A program made the position numbers and the translations under genes. DNA of 64,000 nt from Parabacteroides sp. TM07-1AC (GTDB lineage Bacteria > Bacteroidota > Bacteroidia > Bacteroidales > Tannerellaceae): NCBI RefSeq assembly GCF_003480915.1, contig NZ_QUKD01000001.1, positions 682,001-746,000 of the forward strand. The letters are read 5' to 3'. This document shows, one piece after another, positions 1 through 8,442 of this stretch. The notes beneath the pieces are model-generated. The model saw only the letters and a program-made list of their open reading frames with translations. It searched no databases and was not told the origin of the DNA. The first letter of the stretch is position 1. Each line of letters starts with the position of its first letter.

Positions 1-711
1 TGTATTCAAACGATACTGGGTAACATATTGTGAAAATGTCATTCCTTTGCATCGTTTGAAGTAGGAGCAAAACGCAGAACGGTTCATTCCCACTTCGGCA
101 GAAATATCATCTAAAGAGATGGCATGAATATAATGAGCCATCACATAGCTACAAATTTGCTGCATACGTCTCACATCTCGCTCTAGATTTACAGGTCTAC
201 CTGCAAAAATATGGTCGGACGAAGTAAATATGACAGGTAGTAAACGGAACATTTCACACAATCGCCCCAAGTCGTCCATATCGTTCATTTGCAATAATAT
301 CTTGCGAATGATACGAGAGCTTTCTAATCCAAATTTTAATGCATTAACAGGAAATGCAAGACCTGCTAAGCGGTTCCGCAATTCAGGAAATATCTCCATG
401 CACCTCATAACAAGAGAGTGGCTGAAAGCAACCATTAGATAATGAATACACCCGTCACTGTCTGCCGATAAAGGTGTATATTCCCAATAATGATGCATAG
501 ATGGCGGTATCAATACCACATCACCTGTCGAAAAAGATTGTAACGTATCACCTGCCATCCGGGTTCCATATCCATGTAACACATAATATAACTCCCATGC
601 ATCGTGCTGATGCAATTTGGCTTCTATATGAGTATCAATTCGTTGGTCTATAAAAAAGAATGAATGATTTTCTACTTCGGGTAGTTCATAAGGCATAATC
701 ATTTCTTCCAT
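1..711 (-). CDS. AraC family transcriptional regulator (partial, runs off left edge)
   Basis: The minus strand is open from an ATG at 709-711 to the window edge (237 codons). The N-terminal half is a cupin-like sensor segment with His-rich residues (KLHQHDAWELYYVL), as in AraC sensors. Near the edge comes the first helix-turn-helix of an AraC DNA-binding domain (SLDDISAEVGMNRSAFCSYF), then the start of the linker to the second one. The last ~30-40 residues are missing only because of the window boundary. It is divergent from the nitroreductase gene across a 128-bp spacer holding outward TAnnTTTG boxes (736-743 minus, 792-799 plus), so it probably controls that gene. The ligand is unknown. Confidence 0.9.
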   Translation of the reverse strand, partial: MEEMIMPYELPEVENHSFFFIDQRIDTHIEAKLHQHDAWELYYVLHGYGTRMAGDTLQSFSTGDVVLIPPSMHHYWEYTPLSADSDGCIHYLMVAFSHSLVMRCMEIFPELRNRLAGLAFPVNALKFGLESSRIIRKILLQMNDMDDLGRLCEMFRLLPVIFTSSDHIFAGRPVNLERDVRRMQQICSYVMAHYIHAISLDDISAEVGMNRSAFCSYFKRCKGMTFSQYVTQYRLNT

Positions 712-839
712 AATTGTATATAAAATGGTTTAATACAAATATACAACAATTATACGAAACAATACCACAAATATGCAACAAGAAAGAGGCATAACTTTGC
801 TACCGAAAACAACAAGTATAATTATTAAAATGTATTGTT

Positions 840-1469
840 ATGGATTTCTATCAAGTATTAGAGAAAAGAAGAACTATCCGCGACTTTTCCGATAAGGAAG
901 TAACGGACGAAGTATTGGAAAAAGTATTATCGGCAGCTTTTAAAGCCCCTACAAACGACCACTTACGACAATTTGAGTTCATTGTCGTGAGAGGGCAGAA
1001 AAATATTACCCAACTTATATCACCAGTGGCAGAAAACACCAAAAACATTCAACAGGTTGGACTAGAAGCTGCCGCAAACGCAATGGACAAAGACGGATAT
1101 GACATGTTTGTCGATGCGTTACCAAAACAACAGCGTATGCTAATCCAAAGTAATTGTCTTATTCTGCCGTTTTTTAGACAAAAGGACTATCCCTTATGTA
1201 AACCAGCAGACCAAAGTTCTTTAAACTATTTTGCCTCGGCTTGGGCGGCTGTAGAAAACATATTGCTAGCTGCAACCGCAGAAGGACTGTCGTGTGCTTT
1301 CCGTATTCCCATCGGTAATGAACCAGAGCATGTGAAACATCTCGTTAATGCTCCCCATGGATATGAGTTCACCTGTTTTCTCGCCATCGGTTATGCGGCT
1401 GAGGATGCACATATATGTAAGCAGAAAGATATTCGAGTAAAAGAGAGAATTCACAAAAACATCTGGTAG
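840..1469 (+). CDS. Nitroreductase family protein (FMN-dependent oxidoreductase)
   Basis: This 209-residue protein opens with the nitroreductase signature: the EKRRTIRDFSDKEV segment supplies flavin phosphate contacts and the KAPTNDHLRQFEFIVV segment is the second FMN-binding stretch. The family reduces nitro compounds, quinones or related acceptors with NAD(P)H in the cytoplasm; the true substrate cannot be read from sequence. A TAnnTTTG box at 792-799 places the transcript start roughly 35 nt before the ATG. It is transcribed away from the AraC regulator at 1-711, a common arrangement for an inducible detoxification enzyme, and ends at the shared hairpin 1570-1600. Confidence 0.9.
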   Translation: MDFYQVLEKRRTIRDFSDKEVTDEVLEKVLSAAFKAPTNDHLRQFEFIVVRGQKNITQLISPVAENTKNIQQVGLEAAANAMDKDGYDMFVDALPKQQRMLIQSNCLILPFFRQKDYPLCKPADQSSLNYFASAWAAVENILLAATAEGLSCAFRIPIGNEPEHVKHLVNAPHGYEFTCFLAIGYAAEDAHICKQKDIRVKERIHKNIW

Positions 1470-1569
1470 GTCGTAAAAATGAAAGGACACAGATTGATAT
1501 TGATAACCAGTATTTTATGTAGGTATCAGCATGTCTATATTCAGTTATCTACCAAGGGATAAAAAAGAA

Positions 1570-1600
1570 AAAGCTCTGTAATATTAAATTACAGAGCTTT
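1570..1600. terminator. Bidirectional hairpin terminator
   Basis: A perfect 13-bp stem (AAAGCTCTGTAAT paired with ATTACAGAGCTTT) encloses a 5-nt loop and has A-rich and T-rich flanks. It lies between the converging nitroreductase gene and tRNA-Asp and could stop transcription from both sides. Confidence 0.8.
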
Positions 1601-1623
1601 ATATCTTTTGCTTCTTTCGAAAG

Positions 1624-1697
1624 CGGTCCGGACGGGACTCGAACCCGCGACCCCATGCGTGACAGGCATGTATTCTAACCAACTGAACTACCGAACC
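1624..1697 (-). tRNA. tRNA-Asp (anticodon GTC)
   Basis: The minus strand folds as a cloverleaf. The acceptor stem is GGTTCGG/CCGGACC with one G-U pair, followed by discriminator G. The D-arm is GTTC/GAAT-like, the anticodon stem is CATGC/GCATG around loop CTGTCAC (anticodon GTC, Asp), and the T-arm is GCGGG-TTCGAGT-CCCGT. CCA is not encoded. A consensus promoter lies immediately upstream (1733-1762, minus strand). Confidence 0.97.
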
Positions 1698-1732
1698 AAT
1701 GTTTTCATATCGCATCTCTCTCGATTGCGGTG

Positions 1733-1762
1733 CAAAGGTAGATAATATTTTTAATTACACAA
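1733..1762 (-). promoter_or_regulatory. Bacteroidetes-type promoter for tRNA-Asp
   Basis: Read on the minus strand, TTG at 1762-1760, a 19-nt spacer, and TACCTTTG at 1740-1733 match the -33 and -7 elements of the Bacteroidetes primary sigma factor. Transcription would start about 30 nt before the tRNA. Confidence 0.75.
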
Positions 1763-1835
1763 CAGTTTCATACAAATATTTCACATCGGATCGATTATTT
1801 TTTTACTTTTGTCCCCCATATAAACTATAACAGAC

Positions 1836-3149
1836 ATGAAGAATACTCCAGTAGATTATCAGACTGCCAGACGAATAATAGATGGCTACGGATTACCGGA
1901 TTTCGGGAAAGCTACAATCCGTGAAGTTGTTGCCATATCCACACAATTGGAACAGGAAACAAAAACCGAGTTCATACATATGGAAATGGGTGTTCCCGGA
2001 CTGAAAGCAGCGCAAGTCGGTGTCGATGCGGAAATAAACGCACTAAAGAGCGGTATCGCCTCCATCTATCCGAATATCAACGGTACGCCGGAAGTAAAAG
2101 CAGAAGCATCCAGATTCATCAAGGCTTTTATCAATATAGATATAGCACCGGAATGCTGTGTTCCGGTAACCGGTTCCATGCAAGGAACATTTGCCTCTTT
2201 CCTTACCAGCGGACAATGCACGGAAGGAAAAGACACCATCCTCTTCATCGATCCCGGATTTCCGGTTCAAAAACAACAGATCGTCGTGATGGGATATAAA
2301 TACGAATCATTCGACGTCTATGAATATCGCGGAGAGAAACTGCGTGCCATCCTGGAAGAACACCTTTCAAAAGGCAATATCGCAGCCATGATCTATTCGA
2401 ACCCGAACAACCCTGCCTGGTTCTGCCTGACAGACGAAGAACTGAAGATCATCGGAGAGATGGCAAACAAATATGATACGATCGTGATCGAAGATCTCGC
2501 CTACTTCGCTATGGATTTCCGCAAAGAACTCGGCAAACCTTTCGAAGCTCCTTATCAGGCAAGCGTTGCACATTATACGGATAATTACATCTTACAGATC
2601 TCCGGTTCGAAAGCATTCAGCTATGCCGGACAACGTATCGGTGTAACTGCTATCTCCAACAAACTTTATCACCGTGCCTATCCGGGACTGACGAAGCGTT
2701 ATGGCGGCGGCACTTTCGGAACTGTTTACATCCATCGTGTACTGTACGCCCTGTCATCAGGAACCAGCCATTCAGCGCAGGTAGCATTGGCTGCCATGTT
2801 CAAAGCAGCCTCCGACGGCCAGTTCGATTTTATCTCGGAAGTAAAGGAATACGGACGCCGTGCCGAAAGACTGAAAAAGATCTTTACAGACTACGGCTTC
2901 ACGATCGTTTACGATCATGACCTGGACGAACCGATTGCCGACGGCTTCTATTTCACGATCGCTTATCCCGGAATGACCGGCGGAGAGTTGATGGAAGAAC
3001 TGATCTATTACGGAGTAAGTGCTATATCTTTAAGCACGACCGGCAGCAACCAGGAAGGTCTGCGCGCCTGCACTTCGTTCATCAAACCGCACCAATATGA
3101 CCTTCTGGAAGAGCGTTTGAAGCTATTCAAAGAAAATCATACCCTATAA
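1836..3149 (+). CDS. PLP-dependent aminotransferase, class I/II
   Basis: The 437-residue protein has the fold-type I aminotransferase layout. The PLP aspartate lies in VIEDLAYFAMD, a SNPNNPAW motif contacts the cofactor, and the Schiff-base lysine sits in QISGSKAFSYAGQRIG. Length fits the family. Amino donor and acceptor are not predictable; the distinct N-terminus (YGLPDFGKATIREV) suggests a Bacteroidales-specific subgroup rather than AspC. TACTTTTG at 1804-1811 is a good -7 element. The gene is single, ending in the strong hairpin at 3158-3204. Confidence 0.9.
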   Translation: MKNTPVDYQTARRIIDGYGLPDFGKATIREVVAISTQLEQETKTEFIHMEMGVPGLKAAQVGVDAEINALKSGIASIYPNINGTPEVKAEASRFIKAFINIDIAPECCVPVTGSMQGTFASFLTSGQCTEGKDTILFIDPGFPVQKQQIVVMGYKYESFDVYEYRGEKLRAILEEHLSKGNIAAMIYSNPNNPAWFCLTDEELKIIGEMANKYDTIVIEDLAYFAMDFRKELGKPFEAPYQASVAHYTDNYILQISGSKAFSYAGQRIGVTAISNKLYHRAYPGLTKRYGGGTFGTVYIHRVLYALSSGTSHSAQVALAAMFKAASDGQFDFISEVKEYGRRAERLKKIFTDYGFTIVYDHDLDEPIADGFYFTIAYPGMTGGELMEELIYYGVSAISLSTTGSNQEGLRACTSFIKPHQYDLLEERLKLFKENHTL

Positions 3150-3157
3150 TTAACACA

Positions 3158-3204
3158 AACCCGGCATTTATTTTACACTTATTAACCCAAATGCCGGGTT
3201 TTTC
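3158..3204 (+). terminator. Rho-independent terminator
   Basis: AACCCGGCATTT at 3158-3169 pairs with AAATGCCGGGTT at 3189-3200 (12 bp, GC-rich) and is followed by a T run. It ends the aminotransferase transcript. Confidence 0.85.
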
Positions 3205-3268
3205 GTTTGCTTCTTAACATCAAAAGCCATATATTGTCGCTGTGTATTAACAGTTAAGCGATCTTATC

Positions 3269-3865
3269 ATGGCATCATACAAAAATATCTTCAAAATAAC
3301 GCATAATAATCTCCTGCCTGCACAAGGTAGCATACTCATATCAGAACCTTTTCTGCAAGATGCCTATTTCCAACGCTCCGTTGTTCTGCTCGTAGAACAC
3401 ACAGATGACGGATCAATGGGATTAGTCTTAAACAAGAAAACGGATCTGGTAGTCAATACATTTTTTCCGGAACTGGAGAAGTTCCCGGAGATACCGATTT
3501 ACTTGGGAGGCCCTGTAAGTGCCAATCGCCTGTTCTTCATTCACTCACTGGGTGATCTGATTATCCCCGATTCCCTGAAGATAAAAGACCATCTCTATTT
3601 TGACGGTGATTTCGAAGCGTTAAAACGTTATATCCAGAATGGTCATTCGATCGATGGGAAAGTAAAATTCTTCCTCGGTTATTCAGGCTGGACAGAAGGT
3701 CAGTTGGGTAATGAGATCAACCATAACTCATGGGTAGTAAGCCACGCATCGAAAGAAAATGTGTTGCTGGCCGACGGAGAGGATTTTTGGAAAGATTCAT
3801 TGGGAGAGCTTGGCAGCAATTATGAAGCATGGACAAAATATCCCAAGGATCCGTATCTTAACTAA
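3269..3865 (+). CDS. YqgE/AlgH family protein
   Basis: The 198-residue protein matches the YqgE/AlgH (DUF179) family throughout. It has an early LPAQGSILISEPFLQDAYF segment, a VVLLVEHTDDGSMGLVLNK core, YLGGPVSANRLFFIHS, and FFLGYSGWTEGQLGNEI with the conserved GYSGW. The family is cytoplasmic and widespread; its biochemical role is unresolved, with links to global regulation. It converges on the GNAT-GT-recR operon with no gap (next stop codon at 3866). Confidence 0.93.
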   Translation: MASYKNIFKITHNNLLPAQGSILISEPFLQDAYFQRSVVLLVEHTDDGSMGLVLNKKTDLVVNTFFPELEKFPEIPIYLGGPVSANRLFFIHSLGDLIIPDSLKIKDHLYFDGDFEALKRYIQNGHSIDGKVKFFLGYSGWTEGQLGNEINHNSWVVSHASKENVLLADGEDFWKDSLGELGSNYEAWTKYPKDPYLN

Positions 3866-4396
3866 TTATCTTTCAGTCCGTACCTTTTGCATTACCAAAA
3901 CGTCGGAATATCCTTTTTCCGTCAGGACCCAATCTTTCATTATTCCGGAAAGAACAAACCCGCAACGGGTAAATAAGGCCTTACTGGCTTCATTCTCTAT
4001 CGGGATATGAACAAATAACTGGTGCAATTTCAGAAACATAAAAGCATATTCCATCAATACATGCATCGCTTCTGATGCAAATCCGTTCCCCTGATAAAGC
4101 GGATCGACCAGAATACCGATGCCTGCACGCCGGTGATGGGGCTCGAAGTCATACAAGTCGACCGTGCCGATAGCTGCTCCCGTCGAACGCAACTCGATCA
4201 TCAGACGCAATTGCCTGGTATCGAAAATATCCCGGTGTGACTCCCGGATATACTCTTTCAATATATAACGGGAATATGGGGACATAGTGTTACCCAACTC
4301 CCATAGGTCAGGATTATTCTCCCAACGATATAAAAGTTCCAGATCTTCCGGCTCCAGTGCACGAAGCCGGATTATTTCATTTTCCAGTAGTGCCAT
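3866..4396 (-). CDS. GNAT family N-acetyltransferase (RimJ/RimL-like)
   Basis: The 176-residue protein starts IIRLRALEPEDLELLYRWENN, typical of RimJ/RimL-type acetyltransferases. It carries the acetyl-CoA pyrophosphate loop region VDPLYQGNGFASEAM and the late HIPIENEASKALFTRCGFV motif A/B segment. It transfers an acetyl group from acetyl-CoA to an unknown amine, possibly a protein N-terminus. It is the last gene of recR-glycosyltransferase-GNAT, starting 1 nt after the glycosyltransferase stop codon, so it is probably translationally coupled. Confidence 0.9.
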   Translation of the reverse strand: MALLENEIIRLRALEPEDLELLYRWENNPDLWELGNTMSPYSRYILKEYIRESHRDIFDTRQLRLMIELRSTGAAIGTVDLYDFEPHHRRAGIGILVDPLYQGNGFASEAMHVLMEYAFMFLKLHQLFVHIPIENEASKALFTRCGFVLSGIMKDWVLTEKGYSDVLVMQKVRTER

Positions 4397-4397
4397 A

Positions 4398-5573
4398 TTA
4401 CTTCCCCGGTGATATTAATTGTCCGCTCTCTGTACTATAAATATGATAGGTTACTTTTTCGTCAACCAGCTTATCCATAAACAAAAGCATTTGTTCAAAG
4501 CGGGCATCCGGATAACAAAAGGCATAGTCCGTGAACTCTTTCATCTGATTACGGCGGCAAATGGCATCCATCACACGCTCTTCACTCAAGTTCCATAGAT
4601 TAATATGCTCCAGTTCAGGCATACGCTTGGCACAAGCCGCTTTCATTGCTTCGAAATGCTCTTCCCGGCAAATCACCAGCAGACGGCGGTGTTTGTTATT
4701 CGACTTTGTCCGAACTCCCAACATCCGTGACAAAGCAGCCAGAGATGCACGCAACAGGATAGCCATCTTGATAAAAAATCCCATCAGCCAGCCGGACTGC
4801 GGATAATACTTTTTGAAAAAGATCAGCATAGCCCCGTAAAATGCCTTCACATATTTCATGTCGCCATGCTTGGTACTTTCTCCCTTATAATGAAGGATAC
4901 GTTCGGGAATATAGTAATTCTTATATTCACCCAATACCAGACGGTACGATAGATCAATATCTTCACCGTACATAAAAAACGCTTCATCCAATAAGCCGAC
5001 CTTATCCAAGGCCTCATGACGGAGCAACATGAAAGCACCAGCCAATACATCGACTTTATGCTGTTTCTCCTTATCGAGATAAGCCAGGCTATACCTGGAG
5101 AATATACGCGATTTAGGAAACAATTTCGACAAACCGAATATCTTGCAGAACGAAACCCAGGGAGAAGGAAAACTTCGTTTACTTTCCGGAAGGAAAACGC
5201 CATGCCCATCCAACATCTTCACACCGATACCACCGGAGTTCGGATTCTCATCCATAAAGAAACAAAGGGTCCGCAAGCTCTCCTCTCCTATCACCGTATC
5301 AGGATTCAGCAACAAAACATATTCTCCTTTACACTGGCGGATGGCCTGGTTATTCGCTTTTGCAAATCCCGGATTATCTTTATTCTCTATAAACAGGACT
5401 TCCGGAAATTTAGGACGCAAATAATCGATGGAGCCGTCAGTCGAATTATTGTCAACCACAAAAACCTCTGCATCCAGTCCGGCTATGGCAGCACGAACCG
5501 AAAGCAGACACTGCTCCAGAAAATACTTTACATTGTAGTTTACAATAATAATGGATATCTTGGTTTCGTACAT
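4398..5573 (-). CDS. Family 2 glycosyltransferase
   Basis: The 391-residue protein has a GT-A fold N-terminal domain. It shows ISIIIVNYNVKYFLEQCL, VVDNNSTDGSID, the NPDTVIG metal-binding D-x-D equivalent, and FFMYGEDIDLSYR as the acceptor-side motif, which resembles rhamnosyltransferase-like GT2 enzymes. A hydrophobic stretch follows (MGFFIKMAILLRASLAAL). The last ~95 residues form a separate alpha/beta-looking domain of unknown role. It probably builds a surface glycan at the inner membrane. It lies 11 nt downstream of recR and 1 nt upstream of the GNAT gene. Confidence 0.9.
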   Translation of the reverse strand: MYETKISIIIVNYNVKYFLEQCLLSVRAAIAGLDAEVFVVDNNSTDGSIDYLRPKFPEVLFIENKDNPGFAKANNQAIRQCKGEYVLLLNPDTVIGEESLRTLCFFMDENPNSGGIGVKMLDGHGVFLPESKRSFPSPWVSFCKIFGLSKLFPKSRIFSRYSLAYLDKEKQHKVDVLAGAFMLLRHEALDKVGLLDEAFFMYGEDIDLSYRLVLGEYKNYYIPERILHYKGESTKHGDMKYVKAFYGAMLIFFKKYYPQSGWLMGFFIKMAILLRASLAALSRMLGVRTKSNNKHRRLLVICREEHFEAMKAACAKRMPELEHINLWNLSEERVMDAICRRNQMKEFTDYAFCYPDARFEQMLLFMDKLVDEKVTYHIYSTESGQLISPGK

Positions 5574-5584
5574 AAAGAGTCTGA

Positions 5585-6208
5585 TTAAATTTTTATCGAA
5601 TCATTAAAGCTAGTCCGGTTCACGATGGAACGACCGAGAGTTATTTCGTCAGCATATTCAATCTCGTCACCAATAGACACCCCACGGGCAATCACCGTAA
5701 TTTTCACTTCATAAGGAGATAACTTGCGATATATGAAAAAGTTCGTCGTATCGCCCTCCATCGTTGTACTAAGTGCCAGCACGATCTCCCTCACTTCGTC
5801 ATTCGCCACCCGCTGCACCAGACTATCTATCTGCAGGTCGCCAGGTCCTATGCCGTCCATCGGGGAAATAATTCCTCCGAGCACATGGTAAACGCCACGG
5901 AACTGCCCGGTATTCTCGATAGCCATCACCTCCTTAATATTCTCGACTACGCAAACGGTAGAATGGTCGCGCTGCGGATCGGCACAAATCGAACACATGT
6001 CGTCATCACAAATATTGTGGCACACCTTACAATATTTCACTTCTTTCCGCAAAGCCAGCAAAGCCGAAACAAAGTTTTCCGTATAACCTTCATCCCGGCG
6101 AAGCATATACAAAGCCAACCGGAGAGCCGTTTTTCTTCCTACTCCCGGTAGCGAAGCCAGCTCGTTCACAGCATTCTCCAATAAAACGGACGGATATTTC
6201 TGAGTCAT
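5585..6208 (-). CDS. recR: Recombination mediator RecR
   Basis: The 207-residue protein is a full-length RecR. It has a helix-hairpin-helix ([20 protein letters not shown], 18-37), a four-cysteine zinc finger (C60, C63, C72, C75) and a Toprim domain starting [14 protein letters not shown]. RecR works with RecF/RecO to load RecA on gapped DNA. It heads an operon with a glycosyltransferase and a GNAT enzyme. The ATG at 6208-6206 matches the usual RecR N-terminus. Confidence 0.97.
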   Translation of the reverse strand: MTQKYPSVLLENAVNELASLPGVGRKTALRLALYMLRRDEGYTENFVSALLALRKEVKYCKVCHNICDDDMCSICADPQRDHSTVCVVENIKEVMAIENTGQFRGVYHVLGGIISPMDGIGPGDLQIDSLVQRVANDEVREIVLALSTTMEGDTTNFFIYRKLSPYEVKITVIARGVSIGDEIEYADEITLGRSIVNRTSFNDSIKI

Positions 6209-6383
6209 TGATTACCTTTCTTTGACCACAAAGATAATTAATTCCGCACAAACAACTCTATCCGTAATAAATAACGAATCGTTTTTATTAAAAATACCAA
6301 ACCAATCAAAAACTTCATATTTTTGACACATCCATACAGCCCTTATAAAATCATATCTGTGAAACAATGTTAGCACACAGAAT

Positions 6384-6430
6384 ATTTTCTACTAGAAAAT
6401 TGTTTTATTAAAAAATAGAATATAAGTTTG
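6384..6430 (+). promoter_or_regulatory. Promoter with abutting palindromic operator for the DUF6132-DoxDA-thioredoxin operon
   Basis: TTG at 6400-6402, a 20-nt spacer and TAAGTTTG at 6423-6430 form a consensus promoter. The 17-bp palindrome ATTTTCTACTAGAAAAT (6384-6400) overlaps the first base of the -33 element, a good place for a dimeric regulator. The expected transcript start (~6435) lies only a few bases before an upstream in-frame ATG at 6439, which argues for the later ATG at 6484. Confidence 0.7.
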
Positions 6431-6483
6431 CAGTATCATTGCAAGTAGAAATATTTATCAGTAGAAAACAAATAAGTAAACGC

Positions 6484-6705
6484 ATGGCAAAGTTATTTTT
6501 CAAGAGACATTGGCTTACACTGCTAGGGATAGCACTCGGCGCCGCAGGGGGATTTCTATACTGGAATTTTATTGGTTGCACAACAGGAACCTGCCCTATC
6601 ACATCTTCTCCTATCAACAGTTCAGTTTGGGGAGCAATTATAGGAGGTTTATTGCTCAGCTCTTTTCAAAAAGAAAATAAAATATCAACCGATAAAGATC
6701 AATGA
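6484..6705 (+). CDS. DUF6132 family small membrane protein
   Basis: The 73-residue protein has two hydrophobic segments (LTLLGIALGAAGGFLYWNF and SVWGAIIGGLLLSSF) around a CTTGTCPIT stretch with two cysteines, the DUF6132 pattern seen in Bacteroidetes. The start at 6484 is preferred over an upstream in-frame ATG at 6439, which falls at the predicted transcript start. It is 1 nt upstream of DoxDA and two genes before a lipoprotein thioredoxin. The paired cysteines and neighbours suggest a thiol or sulfur redox role in the inner membrane, but function is not established. Confidence 0.75.
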   Translation: MAKLFFKRHWLTLLGIALGAAGGFLYWNFIGCTTGTCPITSSPINSSVWGAIIGGLLLSSFQKENKISTDKDQ

Positions 6706-6706
6706 T

Positions 6707-7732
6707 ATGGAAGCACTATACAAGAAACAGGCATATTCACTGTTCGGTATGTTTACACTGGCACTACGCCTTGTAGTCGGCTGGACTTATTTTTCTGCTT
6801 TTTGGAGAAGATTAGTACTTGAAAATAAACTTATCCCGGATACGGCAGGTTATATAGGAGAGAAATTCAACCATTTCCTCCCTAACGCATTCGGAATAAA
6901 ACCGGTGATAGAATATCTCGTTTCAAATCCGGATCAACTTTGGTGGGCGATGGTCGTTTTCACGATCATTGAAGGAATTGTAGGTCTGTTTTTTATGCTC
7001 GGCTTCTTTACACGGTTGATGAGTATCGGAGTGTTGAGCCTTGCAACCGGTATATTATTAGGTTCGGGATGGCTGGGAACCACTTGCGTGGATGAGTGGC
7101 AAATTGGGATATTAGGTGTCGCAGCAGGCTTTACCCTATTCCTGTCCGGTGGAGGTAAATATTCTCTGGACAACATAGTCATTCCCCGGATTCCACTACT
7201 AAATAAGTATGCCTGGACAACCTGGTTGACATCCGGCCCGCTTCCACTCGATGAGAAGTCATCGGGAAGACTTTCGGTAGCCGGTGCAACAGCCATATTG
7301 TTTCTCTCCCTCCTGACCAATCAGGTATTCCATAATGGAGTATGGGGAAAGCTACATAATAAGTCGGTCAAGCCGAAGATAGAAATAAACGATGCCAATC
7401 TGGGCAAAGAAAAGTTGTCATTCACCGTCTATCGTGTAGAAGGTGTGGATGTATACGGATCCTTCCTGATCGGCGTTACTTTGAAAGATGCAAATGGCAA
7501 TATCATCCTCGACAGAAACGGAGAGGAATTATCTGAATTTCCGGAAACAGATATCCGGAATATGTATATAGCGAAAGTGGCTCCTGGTAAGCATAGCCTT
7601 GTCATCCCTTTGGGAAGCAAAGCGGAGCTGACAATAAAAGATGAAACACTCGCCAATCTGCCCAAAGGTGACTACGAGTTGACATTGACAGATATCAGCG
7701 GCATTACCTGGAAACAGAAACTGAAAAATTAA
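6707..7732 (+). CDS. DoxD/DoxA fusion protein (thiosulfate:quinone oxidoreductase-like)
   Basis: The 341-residue protein fuses two domains. Residues ~1-170 are a DoxD-type four-helix membrane domain with an acidic/charged FWRR segment and GWLGTTCVDEWQIG. After a further helix (~190-207), residues ~215-341 form a DoxA-like extracytoplasmic domain (VYGSFLIGVTLKDANGNII). In Acidianus, DoxD and DoxA form thiosulfate:quinone oxidoreductase; a fused form is known in Bacteroides. In this anaerobe the substrate is uncertain. The gene is sandwiched between DUF6132 and a thioredoxin lipoprotein, implying electron transfer between thiols and quinone. Confidence 0.85.
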   Translation: MEALYKKQAYSLFGMFTLALRLVVGWTYFSAFWRRLVLENKLIPDTAGYIGEKFNHFLPNAFGIKPVIEYLVSNPDQLWWAMVVFTIIEGIVGLFFMLGFFTRLMSIGVLSLATGILLGSGWLGTTCVDEWQIGILGVAAGFTLFLSGGGKYSLDNIVIPRIPLLNKYAWTTWLTSGPLPLDEKSSGRLSVAGATAILFLSLLTNQVFHNGVWGKLHNKSVKPKIEINDANLGKEKLSFTVYRVEGVDVYGSFLIGVTLKDANGNIILDRNGEELSEFPETDIRNMYIAKVAPGKHSLVIPLGSKAELTIKDETLANLPKGDYELTLTDISGITWKQKLKN

Positions 7733-7756
7733 TTATTAACATCAATTCAAATCCAA

Positions 7757-8242
7757 ATGAACAGTAAAAAAATCTTCACATTATTAGTATTAGTCGTAGG
7801 TTTCATGACTTTATCCTCCTGTAAAGGACAAGCCAAAAACGCTGTCGATGAAACAGAAAGCAGCCAGGAAACAACAGCCAATACACCTGTCCATATCACA
7901 AAGGCTGATTTTCTGAAAAAGATATACAATTACGAAGCCAGCCCCAACGAATGGAAATATCTGGGAGATAAACCCGCCATCATCGACTTTTATGCAGACT
8001 GGTGTGGCCCCTGTAAAATGATCGCTCCTTCTCTGGAACAACTAGCCAAAGAATATGCCGGAAAGATCGATATATACAAAGTAGATGTCGACAAGGAAAC
8101 TGAACTGGCACAGGTTTTCGGAATACAAGGTATCCCGGCATTGCTGTACATCCCCATGACAGGGAAACCCCAGATGCTTCAAGGAGCATTGCCTAAAGAT
8201 CAATTAAAAGAAAAGATTGAAACTATTTTACTGAAAAAGTAA
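7757..8242 (+). CDS. Periplasmic thioredoxin lipoprotein
   Basis: The 161-residue protein has a signal peptide ending in lipobox LSSC (Cys22), then a thioredoxin fold with the active site WCGPC (Cys83, Cys86) and the cis-proline region GIQGIPALLYI. It should sit on the periplasmic side as a membrane-anchored disulfide reductase or oxidase, comparable to Bacteroides TrxP. It is the third gene of the DUF6132-DoxDA operon, 24 nt after DoxDA, so the membrane protein may exchange electrons with it. Confidence 0.92.
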   Translation: MNSKKIFTLLVLVVGFMTLSSCKGQAKNAVDETESSQETTANTPVHITKADFLKKIYNYEASPNEWKYLGDKPAIIDFYADWCGPCKMIAPSLEQLAKEYAGKIDIYKVDVDKETELAQVFGIQGIPALLYIPMTGKPQMLQGALPKDQLKEKIETILLKK

Positions 8243-8293
8243 AAGTATTCTATCCATAACTAAAAAAGAGGTATCCCAATAAAGGGACCAGAC

Positions 8294-8327
8294 GCAGACG
8301 ACGCAGGATTACTCCGCGTTCGTCTGC
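8294..8327. terminator. Hairpin between converging thioredoxin and mgtA genes
   Basis: GCAGACGACGC pairs with GCGTTCGTCTGC across a short loop (8294-8327). It lies in the gap between the convergent genes. There is no long T run directly beside it, so it may be a Rho-independent terminator of modest strength or a 3' end stabiliser. Confidence 0.5.
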
Positions 8328-8442
8328 ATCCGGTAAAGAAGCTAATAACTCACCACCACCCTCAACATCGCAATATGATACCTCTCATTTCCAGTTCGTA
8401 TAAAATGGAAAACCACTTTCTCCTCGCTCATCTGCAACACTA

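Noticed and set aside
6439-6483. Upstream start codon for the DUF6132 gene
   Set aside because: The predicted transcript start (~6435) leaves almost no leader, and the extra 15 residues are not family-like.
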